A stretch of DNA of 64,000 nt from Knufia peltigerae (taxonomy: Eukaryota > Ascomycota > Eurotiomycetes > Chaetothyriales > Trichomeriaceae): contig JAPDRN010000069.1 in NCBI GenBank assembly GCA_030247855.1, forward strand, positions 62,001 to 126,000, written 5' to 3'. The translations under genes were made by a program, and so were the position numbers. The notes beneath the pieces were generated by a model, which was given only the letters and a program-made list of their open reading frames with translations, did no database searches and was not told the origin of the DNA. Below, piece after piece: positions 44,053 to 53,608 of this stretch (positions within the stretch are counted from its first letter, which is position 1; each line of letters starts with the position of its first letter).

Positions 44053-45122
44053 GTAGGTGCCGCTCGGTAAGCATGCCAAGGGGACTGAGCACCAACGAGA
44101 TGACAAAATTGCGCATCATTTGTATCATGACGCCAAAGCTCAAGACAAGAATCACGGCATCAGCGAAGAAATCGTTCAGGCAGCACACGCACAGGCAAAG
44201 GTGTTCTTTCATCAATCGGCCGAGGAAAAAGAGAAGATAGCAAGGAGCAAGTCGAAGTACTTCAACGGCTGGCATTTGCGTCGAGGTGTTGCCTCCAAGT
44301 CGATGAATTCCAAGGACAACATCGAACAATTCACCTATTGCTATAATCCCAACTACGGCCCCGAAGTGTAAGACCCCCATGCTTTGTCTGCAGAGGTGAA
44401 GGCTTCTCTCCCAGGCGAAGAATTCCCATGGGAGGGCACGACACAAGTTGCACCAAATACTGGCAAGAGAACTCGATTTGCCAGAAGAGTACTTCGACAG
44501 GCTAGTTACAAGTCCGGAAGGTGCTTTAATCTCGTCCCGCAATCTGGTATTCCCCATGCAGAGAATCATGACTGACATGTGAGTTATGAACAGTGATTCG
44601 CCCTTTAACTACTATCCTGGGCTGCCTGAGGACAGCATCACGGCCACCTCCCTCGAAGACGTTGGTCTGGGTGCTCACACCGACATTCAATCCTTCACGA
44701 TCCTATGGCAGGACATGATCGGAGGTCTACAGGTCCTAATGGCTGATGGTTCATGGGTTAAAGCCCCTCCTATCCCCGGAACCTTTGTTGTCAATATTGG
44801 CGATTACCTTATGCGTTTGAGCAATGATCGATTCAAGTCCACCTTCCACCGGGTTTTCATGCGGACGACTTCTGATCGCTATTCCATGCCGTTCTTCATT
44901 GGCTTCAACTGCAACGAGGAATTCTCTGTGCTCCCAAGTTACACCAGTGAAGATATGCCGGCAAAGTATGAACCAACATCCTGTGGAGAGGTTAGTCCTG
45001 GTTATAGCATCTTCCCTGATCGTCGAATTCAAAAATGCTAACAGTTCCTGTAGTATGTTCGATGCAGGTTAAACTATATCTACATTCCTCCTAGAGCCCA
45101 AGGCGCACATCCGGCAACTTGA
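44053..45122 (+). pseudogene. decayed 2-oxoglutarate/Fe(II)-dependent oxygenase (isopenicillin-N-synthase-like)
   Basis: The family can be followed from QRDDKIAHHLYHDAKAQ and KNHGISEEIV through WEGT, RELDLPEEYFD, GLGAHTDIQSFTILWQD (the H-x-D iron ligands), IPGTFVVNIGDYLMRLSND, FKSTFHRV (the distal His) and DRYSMPFFIGFN (the R-x-S 2-oxoglutarate site). A 3' intron (donor GTTAGT after TCGE, acceptor before YVRCRL) leads to a natural stop at 45120-45122. Lesions seen: the N-terminal ~20 residues are absent; codons between KAQ and KNHGI are missing (the family has about GFFYV there); TAA at 44369-44371; reading frame changes twice between 44440 and 44470, the second at a join that removes the helix before RELDLP; TGA at 44580-44582, where Arg is expected before VMN. 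It cannot make a full enzyme. Confidence 0.88.
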
Positions 45123-45878
45123 AACCCCTAGGAGTACCCAGATGGAAAGAATACACAGACTAGGAGAACAAATGGCAACAATATCAGAGTCATACTCTTG
45201 AAGAGAGCGAAACTTTGCTTGTTGTTAACTACAAAAATGGGTTGTAAGCGTGAAACGTAATTGATTTTATGCCAACGGACGCTTAGGCGTGGTGTCTAAG
45301 TCATTATAGGAAAAATCAGGATTCTGTAAGCAATAGTACTTCTTTTCCAGGTCCAGCCTCACCAGTGCCCAGTTTGAGGGTCTCCTTAAACTTCTCCGCG
45401 AAGTAGATCCATATCGAACGTGGAGGAGATCTGGAGAAGGACCACATGAGAGCGATGCTTCAAAGCCTATTCGGCAACGACATCTGATTACCGAGTCCTC
45501 AGGGCGGAAACTCTTCAGACCACGTGTATGGCCATGGATACGAAGTGTACGAGGTCAAAGAAGATACTAACTCGGATCCTTTGGGCTGTAGCGTGCATTC
45601 TCGCCCCGAAGTGGCTTCTAATCCGAAAAGGGAAAAGAAACGGACGTGTCGAGATAACGGCAACACGGCAACCATGAAGACATTCTCAGACCTCACAAAC
45701 ATACCTAGGAAGAAGATTAATGATTGAGCGAAGTGCTTCATAATGCTACTGGCGCTCGACAGAGTCATTGCATGAAATATGTCTATCTGAGATCGGCGAA
45801 TATTCAAGACACATCAATATTTCCAACACATCCATACCCAGGACCAGGACTAGAACCAGGCACACCTCGACGAGAACC
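45123..45878. other. intergenic with possible further gene debris
   Basis: No intact gene. Two stretches look protein-like without belonging to anything complete: a minus-strand frame ending at 45268 with YYCLQNPDFSYNDLDTTPK near its C-terminus, and a plus-strand stretch near 45558-45640 reading ILWAVACILAPKWLLIRKG, which resembles a membrane segment of fungal multi-pass proteins. Both could be chance. The last ~120 nt precede the FAD oxidase start. Confidence 0.35.
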
Positions 45879-47544
45879 ATGACAAACCCCAGGCCAAAGA
45901 TATGGCTCGATAGCACCATTGGATCGAATCTACTTGCTCAGATCAGCGGCGATCCAGGACTACCACAACCCAAACCCACCGTATCGTCATGGCAGGTGCC
46001 GTCTCACCCCGCGGTTGGCAGCGCACAATCCAAAGTGTTACCACGCACCACGGACTTCCTCATCATCGGCTCAGGCATCACGGGTCTCGGTGTCGCCAAA
46101 ACTCTGTTGGAAGACCCGACTTCGGGATCGAAAACCGTCACCGTGCTGGATGCTCGAGGTTTGTGTAGCGGCGCCACCGGCCGCAACGGGGGCCAGCTCG
46201 TCAAACCGTACGCGCTTCGATTTGCGCAACTGGCCGACGACTTTGGTCTCGAAACGGCGACCAAGATTGCCCGTCTGGCTCTGTACACGTTGGAGGAGAT
46301 GCACCGCCTCGCAGACAGCTACGACGACGACCTGCGTAGGGAGGCGGTCGCGCGACGAGTCACCAAGCGAATCGTCTACATGGACAAGGCATCCTGGGGT
46401 CGTGTCCAAGCAGCCGTCGACCTCTACGAGACTCATCTCCCCGAAGAAAAGGGTTCGTTTCAACGGGTGCCCAAGGAGGAAGTAGAATCGGTACGTCTGT
46501 CTCAACATCTCATCCGCCTCGCTCGGGCGGGTGTTTTCCCTTTCTCCCACACTTCTTCTGGACTTTCTAGACTAAACCTCGACGACTGACAACACAAACG
46601 AACAGGGGTGGAATGTCAAGGGTGGCTATGGGGGTTACAAGTTCCCCGCCGGAGTCTGTTGGCCGTATCGACTCGTCACCGGCGTGTTCAAGCGCCTCCA
46701 GGACAAATACGGCGGCAGTGGCCGACTCAATATCGAAACCCACACTCCCGCGACGGCCATCTTGTACGACGCAGACACCGACCCGGCGCACCCGTACATG
46801 GTGGTGACGCCGCGAGGTATCATCCGCACCGCGGCCCTGGTCCACTGCAACAACGGCCACGCCTCACACTTGCTCCCTCACTTACGAGGCAAGATCTGGC
46901 CGCTGCGCGGGACCATGTCTTCCCAGGAACCCGGACACAAGTTCCCCGACCTGAGTAGTAAGGTGTCTTGGACCTTTTTACGTGACATGCACTACGACAA
47001 ACCCTCGGGGACCCTCGAGTTGGGATGGTGGTACGCTCTCCAGAACGCACCGGCGGGAGATGTCTGGATCGGCGGCGACCACAAGCGGGTCGAGGAGATT
47101 TTTACGGCCGACGACTCACAGGTCGGCGAAGAGAGCGTCGAGACCGTCTCCAACATCCTCCCGCGGGTGTTTACGGAGAAATGGATGCCCCAAAAAGCCA
47201 AGGTGCAAAGAATCTGGACCGGAGTCATGTCGCGGACAGGAGACACCTTGCCGTTCGTTGGCCGGTTGCGTTCGACCGCCACGGGACGGCCGGGAGAGGG
47301 TGAATGGATCGCGGCCGGATGGAACAGTTACGGTATGACCAACGGACTGACGAGTGGTAGGGCCGTGGCGCTCATGATGTTGGGTAAGGATCCTCCAGAC
47401 TGGTTCCCCAGCGCCTATCTGCCGACGGAAGAGAGGTTGAACAAACCCGCGTTCACCGCCGAGGCCGCCACGTTGAGGTTTTTGGACGAGTCTGGTATCG
47501 GTGCTACCTTACAGCCGAGCCTTGAAGGAAGACCAAAGCTGTGA
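45879..47544 (+). CDS. FAD-dependent oxidoreductase, DAO family, 516 aa
   Basis: Exons are 45879..46490 and 46606..47544; a 115-nt GT-AG intron joins EEVES to GWNVKGGYG. The FAD motif is FLIIGSGITGLGVAKTLLED, followed by the hallmark CSGATGRNGGQLVKP of the glycine-oxidase/gamma-glutamylputrescine-oxidase branch. C-terminal flavin contacts are MSRTGDTLPFVGRL and GWNSYGMTNGLTSGRA. The start is the Met of MTNPRPKIWL in good context (ACC before ATG); an in-frame Met 37 codons upstream would add a Thr/Arg-rich tail. Expected chemistry is oxidative deamination of an amine or amino acid with H2O2 release. It is convergent with an amino-acid permease 0.5 kb downstream, which suggests uptake and oxidation of one nitrogen source (inference). 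It ends PKL, not a canonical peroxisomal signal. Confidence 0.9.
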
Positions 47545-48062
47545 AATCTTGTTATTTTGTTTGCATGTGGTAAACATACAAGGTCAGCCCACTTGAAGCA
47601 AGCAGACAATTCCAGACAATGGAATAAGAATATCTGTCTCTGATTCGGTCAGACACCACAGAGGAGAAGATAGAAAATTGGATCGCCCAAATATATGCCC
47701 CGAATATGAGATAAACCAAGTAAGAGTGCGTTGGCTGGTCCGATGACCAAAGGATCATGTTGTCTCTTGAGTTTGCATAGGCTGTCGTCGAACCCCCTGA
47801 TCATATCCTCCCGACCCATTGTATTGAGCAGTGTACCCATAGTGACACGATTCGCTCGTTTAGAAGCAAGCATACATGGGATGAACTTGTACACGAACAA
47901 GGTTGAAATAGTAGGCTGCCCCTTTTAAATAGAGAAGGGGCCGTCACTCGATGGATCAATGACCTAAAACCAAAACCGGTTTACCTACTATACTATCCAA
48001 ACGAAAAGCCACTCACACATCATGATCAGTCGTTCCCCCCTTGTGACTAGATGAGACAGATA
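47545..48062. other. convergent intergenic tail region
   Basis: 3' flanks of the FAD oxidase and permease genes, AT-rich; no gene seen. Confidence 0.5.
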
Positions 48063-50028
48063 TCAAGCTTCATGTGCGACGCGTAGACCTTTCCCCCTCC
48101 CGATTCCCGCCAACTGCAACATTTCACGCCAGAAACCAATCTGCTCTCCGACGAGGGACCTCTCGTGCGCATCCACCGCCGGACGTTCCCAGACGAAGTC
48201 CATCTCGGCGGGCTTGACGACTTTGGTGCGCTTGACAATCTTCCAGAACCCGAAAGTGATGGGCGTGAGCAACAAAAGGGTATAGTAGCTGAAGAAGGTG
48301 GCATTGTCCCAGGGGAAGACAAAGCTGGTGTATCCGAACGTGAGAAGGACGATGGGGAACCAGACCAGATTGACATAAGCCAGGTACGGTTGACCCCAGC
48401 CCTTGAACGGGAGTGTACTTCGATCGATCCCTTGCGCCTTGAGGCCACGGTAGAAGAAGACATAGGTAATGACCATGGTCAGATAATTGATCAAACCACC
48501 GGCGGTACCGAGCGAGACGAGCCTGGTTGTTGATTTTCAAGTCAGCTGCCTGACGTTTGTACTTGGTCGAAATCGAAAGCAACAACTTACCAGTAATATA
48601 CCTGTGCAGAACTGTTGTTCATCTGCAAGAATGCAACAATCGAGAAGAGCATCGTCACAGCAACACAATAGATCGGGACACCTGCTTTGGTGCACCGTAG
48701 GAAGATCTTGGGCGCTTGACCCTGCTTTGCCAAACCGTAAAGGGCACGCGATGAGCTGAAGAGGTAGTTGTTCCCCGCGGAAATGATACTGGTGAGCAGG
48801 AGCGCATTGATCAAGCTCGGTAGAACTGCAATCCCCATGTTTCTGGCCGCAATGACATACGGTGATGCGGCACCAGTACCGGCGCCAGGCTCGGTGCCGT
48901 TGAGGACGTTGAGCAAAGTTTCGTTGTTGGCAGGCAGAACGATACCGATGCAGAGGGCAGATCCCAGAAAGAAGATGAGAAATCGCCAGAACATGGTCTT
49001 GTATGCGTTCTTGATCGAGACTCGAGGATTGATGGCTTCTCCGGCAATGGTGGAGATGTAGTCTGGACCGGTAATGATATAACTGGCTTGGAAATAGCAA
49101 GCGAGGAATCCCTCAAACCTACCGAGACTGCCAGTATGGGCGTATTCGAGAAACGCACCCTGTGACAACGAAAGGTTGGTGTCAGCAGACATTGTAGACA
49201 GTTGACTGCCAGAGAAACCTTGAATTTGACCGAGAGTCTTACCGGCTTGTTCCAAGTTCGAAATCCATATGCGTCGTGCTGGGGATTTCCACCAACCATG
49301 GTTATGAAGGTGAAGCTAAAGCAGATAGTGATGAGGAGAACTTTTCCCAACGAGAGCCAGAATTCGGCTTCACCATAATAGTTCACGGCGAAGACGTTGA
49401 GGACACTGGGTAGATTTGAGTGTCAGCTAGATGCCTTCCGATTGGCAATGGAAAGCAAGTCATCTTCATGCTTCACCACTCACGCGTATAATACAATCAT
49501 TACACATATCACCGCTGCGATGGGAATGTCGTCGCGCCAGAACCCTAGGATCAAGCTGGTGCTGACCATCTCGAAAGGTATTCCGAGAGCCATGTAGATG
49601 TAAAAGTTCCAGCCGACCATGAAACCAAGAGCTTGGTCGACCCATTTACTGGCGTGTTGGATAAAAGCACCGGAGACCGGCATGAAGGTGTCCATTTCAG
49701 CTGAGCAGGTCGCTGTAATGCCTTGAAACCAGATGTGGATGAAGTATCCCAGGAACAAACTACCTGGACCTCCCTTCGCCAGCGCACCACCCATTGCGAT
49801 GAACAGCGCTCCACCAATGGTACCACCGATGGCGTTCATTTGGATCTGACGATTGTTCATACGACGCTGCACTGAATTGCCAGCGCCAGGGGTGAATGTT
49901 TCTGAGATGATGGCGCCAACTTTGGGGCCGGACTTCTCATCATGAGAGGAGTTCGATCCCTCAGAGAGGGTGGCTGTAATGGTCTCATCCTTTCTAGGTG
50001 ATCCGACGCCTTCGTCTTGGGCTCCCAT
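48063..50028 (-). CDS. amino-acid permease (APC/YAT family), 578 aa, four exons
   Basis: Exons on the complement are 49484..50028, 49243..49405, 48591..49159 and 48063..48522 (introns 78, 83 and 68 nt). An acidic, Ser-rich cytosolic N-terminus is followed by RQIQMNAIGGTIGGALFIAM (the family entry motif), EMDTFMPVSGAFIQHASKWV, and TIAGEAINPRVSIKNAYKTM (the GExxNPR loop), then the remaining membrane segments and a charged C-terminal tail. Role: plasma-membrane amino-acid/H+ symport. Specificity is unknown. It differs clearly from the permease at 12.7-14.6 kb in motifs and intron positions, so the two are not a recent duplication. An in-frame Met 18 codons upstream (50082) is an alternative start. 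Confidence 0.92.
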
Positions 50029-51210
50029 GATGTCGGCTGGTGCAGTAGTATCACCTTGGGGAGGAAAAGGTCCGAGGAACAAGGGCGAGGCGGCTTGAGG
50101 TGAAGAATGGCGATGAAACGTATTGCCAACTTCCGATATAGTCAGTGCGATGTCTGGGAATTTGGTTCAGTTTATACAGGTAAAAGTATAGTTTCCGTGT
50201 CCTGCTGTTGATCAAGGCCGGTCCTTTTGTTCACAGAGCCACGCGAAACTCTCTCGAAGTCACCACGAAGCGAATTCTCTAAACAGCCAGTTGCTTCGGT
50301 AGACAACCCAAATTGTACAAGCAATTCCCATCTCGCTATCCCTTCTATAGCATCTAGTTAGTCTTCGGCACGAGGCAGGGACTTGTGTCATTGGTTAAGG
50401 TACCGGATCGACACTGTAAGTCGCTGCCTTCGTATCAGCTGGTCTTATCTTGTGCCGTCCTCGGGGCGAGAGGTGGATCTGTGTCTCTTGGCCGGTCTAC
50501 AGCCCGACTATATTGACCTCGGACGGCAGACTCCCAAGGTATTCTGCTGGTTCATGGTGCTTTTATGAGGCAATTTGAACCTTGGGCCGACCGACCATCA
50601 ATAATAGCTGAATTCACAGCCTGAAGATAGAGGTGTCCTGTATCGTAGCGCAAGGGAGTCGAGTTTTCCCCGCAGAATTTGGTCCAAAACAGGGGGCACG
50701 GTACCTATCGCAGCCGTGGAGGCACTTGGCAGCTCGGTGAGTGCTAGTGTTAGGCAAAAAGTTCGCCCCGAGAACAGCCTACCTAGAGGGTTATCTCCCT
50801 GAATACTACCGGATCGTAATCTTCTGCTTCTGTAGATGGTCGGCGACACCGTGAAGGCTTACTGTTATAGGACATCACGCAAATTCTGGTCGAACGATAG
50901 CTTCCTACCTGTGTACGGTGGGGAAAACTGCCCTCACGTTGCGATAAGCTGAAGACGAAGTGACTGTACAGTTCTGTGCTTCTCAACAATTCGTCGCGCG
51001 TGTAAGGCATGTCGACAGTCGAAAAGGTCGCACATACGTATGGCCAGAGAAGGAAGTGCCAATGCAGTTCGGACAAGATAGAGTGCAGACTGGAGCCGAA
51101 TACGAACTCGGTACGGAGTACCTGATGCCACGCGCCCGCAGCCTCGTAGCCTCGCCTGCTTAGATAATCGCCAGACCCCAAATTTTTCTGGTCGCTGTAC
51201 GGAGAATGCG
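50029..51210. promoter_or_regulatory. 1.2-kb divergent promoter between permease and Obg GTPase genes
   Basis: Both genes read outward. A GTACGGAGTAC palindrome lies at 51111-51121, 90 nt before the first in-frame ATG of the GTPase. Otherwise no gene or clear site. Confidence 0.5.
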
Positions 51211-53037
51211 ATGAACAAAAAAGGTCGCAGTCCCTTCAAACGGTGTCAAGTAGCTGGGTCAGTGATCGGAAGTATGAATCAGATGCAGGGCACTTTGACG
51301 CCATTTCTGTATCCTTGCTTCTTCCAGGCAGCCTCGTCGTCTGTCCGAATACACACACGTCGCATCCCGTCAAGGCTGCGAAGACATGTACTTCATACCA
51401 CCGCCCGCCAGAACCAACCTTCGCTCGCGGCCGTCAATGCAGCTCGACGTGCCGCAGCCCACGAACCGCCGCCTCCGGTCACCAGCACTCATTTGAACCC
51501 TTCACCGGAGGACTACTCCCGCAACGTCTTTGTCGACAAATGTTCCCTGACCGTCCACGCGGGATCAGGAGGCAATGGCTGCGTGTCCTTCCTTCGCGAT
51601 GCACACATATCCGACGGCCCACCGAACGGCGGTGACGGAGGCTCGGGAGGAAATATCTGGATCCAAGCCGTCGCCGGACAAACAAGTCTACACAAACTGG
51701 CGAGACGAGGCATCGTCAAAGCGGGCAGGGGGATAGGTGGTCAAGGCAAGAGTCAAGGAGGCCGCAAAGGAGAGGACATTTGCGTGCAAGTCCCGGTAGG
51801 CACCGTGGTCCGCGAGCTCTGGCGCAGCGACCCCCTTGCCGACGAAGAGGCACGCCTCAAGGAACTCCGGGCCATGAGCGACGAAGATCCCTACAGCCAA
51901 CCCGACCACGGCCTCCGCAACAAATGGATTCTCTACGCCGGCGTGTCCAACATGGACGCGAAGCACGTGGTCGCTCACCTCCCGCCTCCTCCGAAATCGA
52001 GACGCTCACATCTCGCCGTCCTCGCCCCTCCTGCGCCCATCAAGCTGGACCTCGACAAGCCCATGGAAAAGCCCATCCTCCTGGCGGCCGGTGGCGTCGG
52101 TGGCCTGGGAAACCCCCATTTCATGACCAAGGACGACCCCAAGCCGAAATTCGCGACCAAGGGTGAACTCGGCATTCGCCTCAAGCTCGAACTCGAGCTC
52201 AAACTCCTCGCGGACGTGGGCCTGGTCGGGCTCCCCAACGCCGGCAAGTCCACGCTGACGCGGGCCATCAGCAACTCTCGCACGCGCATCGGAGACTGGG
52301 CCTTCACCACGCTTGCTCCCACCATCGGCACCGTCGTGCTGGACAACAACCAAGGTCGTCCCCTGGTCCGCTCCGGCGTCCAAGGTGAAGCTCCCCGCGT
52401 GAATTTCACCGTGGCCGATATCCCAGGTCTGATCGAGGACGCGCATCTCGACAAAGGTCTCGGCCTGGAGTTCTTGCGCCACGTCGAGCGCGCCAGGGTC
52501 CTCGCATTTGTCATCGACCTGTCCGCCGGCGACGCCGTGCTCGCGCTCAAGAACCTTTGGAAGGAAGTCGGAGAGTACGAGGCCCTCAGGAATCGGGAAC
52601 TCAACGAGCAAAGCGAGAGCAGATTCGTCAATTGGTCACCTTTTGAGCCTCTGTCGTCGTCGTCGTCGTCGTCATCACCGTCACCATCATCTGAGGACCA
52701 ACAAGAACCCATGTACGACGAAGAAGGCGAAGCGATCTCGATATTCCCACCCCCACCAGACACGACCCTCGAACCGCTGAAATTACCACCCATCAGCGCA
52801 AAGCCTTGGTTCGTCATCGCGACAAAGGCCGACAAGGACGCCCAGGTCACTCGGGACGAGTTCACCAAGCTCGCCGCGTACGTGCACCAGGTTGAGACCC
52901 GTCAAGTCCAACATCCCAGCGGGAACGAGAACGGGTGGAGGAACCGTGTCGCCGCCATCCCCGTGTCGGCCATCAACCGTCACGGCATAGACAAGGTCAT
53001 ACGATATACGGCCGGCGTGCTTGATAGTCTGGTCTAA
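51211..53037 (+). CDS. MTG2: Obg-family mitochondrial ribosome-assembly GTPase, up to 608 aa
   Basis: Single exon. A presequence-like N-terminus precedes the Obg fold, which has its glycine-rich loops: HAGSGGNGCVSFLRD, GPPNGGDGGSGGNIWIQA and GRGIGGQGKSQGGRKGED. Then the G domain: Walker A GLPNAGKST (~residue 340), switch I region FTTLAPTIGTV, G3 ADIPGLIEDAH and G4 ATKAD. Two insertions are visible: ~80 residues within the Obg fold (DPLADEEARLKELRAM...) and ~65 residues rich in Ser/Pro/acidic residues between G3 and G4. Mtg2/ObgH1 acts in large mitoribosomal-subunit maturation at the inner membrane (family knowledge). Start is uncertain: Met 22 or Met 25 (about 51274) gives a cleaner mitochondrial presequence, with TPFLYPCFFQAASSSVRIHT and RRIPSRLRRHVLHTTAR following. 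Confidence 0.93.
   Translation: MNKKGRSPFKRCQVAGSVIGSMNQMQGTLTPFLYPCFFQAASSSVRIHTRRIPSRLRRHVLHTTARQNQPSLAAVNAARRAAAHEPPPPVTSTHLNPSPEDYSRNVFVDKCSLTVHAGSGGNGCVSFLRDAHISDGPPNGGDGGSGGNIWIQAVAGQTSLHKLARRGIVKAGRGIGGQGKSQGGRKGEDICVQVPVGTVVRELWRSDPLADEEARLKELRAMSDEDPYSQPDHGLRNKWILYAGVSNMDAKHVVAHLPPPPKSRRSHLAVLAPPAPIKLDLDKPMEKPILLAAGGVGGLGNPHFMTKDDPKPKFATKGELGIRLKLELELKLLADVGLVGLPNAGKSTLTRAISNSRTRIGDWAFTTLAPTIGTVVLDNNQGRPLVRSGVQGEAPRVNFTVADIPGLIEDAHLDKGLGLEFLRHVERARVLAFVIDLSAGDAVLALKNLWKEVGEYEALRNRELNEQSESRFVNWSPFEPLSSSSSSSSPSPSSEDQQEPMYDEEGEAISIFPPPPDTTLEPLKLPPISAKPWFVIATKADKDAQVTRDEFTKLAAYVHQVETRQVQHPSGNENGWRNRVAAIPVSAINRHGIDKVIRYTAGVLDSLV
52654..52677 (+). repeat. TCG-rich serine codon repeat in the GTPase
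   Basis: Six TCG codons then two TCA encode eight consecutive Ser residues inside the G3-G4 insertion, followed by SPSPSS. Confidence 0.9.
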
Positions 53038-53608
53038 AGGGGGGTAGCTGGGTAGGTGTGGCGGAAAAGATGGATGTATGAATGGTATCAAAATATCACA
53101 GTAATCCCTGGATAAACCACTGTATAATATCACTGTCGTTTTGTACGGAGTAACGGATATCAGATTCCTTCTATGGGGTATGTATATACGGCAAAGGCGA
53201 GGCGTCACGCAAGCTAGCAATAAACCATGATAATCGCACGGGATTGCAGAAGACAAACCATGTCATCACATAGTCAGATTTATCCCTTTGATACAATTGA
53301 CACGACTATCTGGTATCTTTGGTCCAATATCAGATGCTCCCAGGTTTCGGTTTCTGAAGGCCCTTGTTGTTTTCTTCATAAATGGCCTATCCCCTTCTGT
53401 ACACTCCACAACAAACGCCATGCTTATGAACCCTTTAAAATCCCCGTCCCATAGTGCAATAGACACTATCATTCCCTGCTCTCCCATGACGCCGATTGAC
53501 TTTGCTGGAAAAAATTTGCTGCAAAAGCCAAGAAACCGTTGGACTGGTACCAACTTGCAAAGAATACGCCGAACAACGTTCCCCTCAGTTTGATTTGTGG
53601 TAAGCCGC
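53038..53608. other. convergent intergenic tail region
   Basis: 3' flanks of two convergent genes. A GTACGGAGTAAC copy of the recurrent motif is at about 53143. No gene seen. Confidence 0.5.

Noticed and set aside
44368..44393. GTAAGA...CTGCAG segment in the oxygenase remnant that could be an intron removing the TAA
   Set aside because: Only 26 nt, too short for fungal splicing; it would shift the frame, whereas the sequence after the TAA stays in frame and matches the family.
12665..50028. The two amino-acid permeases as a recent tandem duplication
   Set aside because: They are 35 kb apart, differ in intron positions and in most motif residues, so they are distant paralogues.
51975..52868. 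297-codon minus-strand frame opposite the Obg GTPase
   Set aside because: Antisense shadow; runs of Ser and Asp mirror the sense-strand codon repeat, no family motif.
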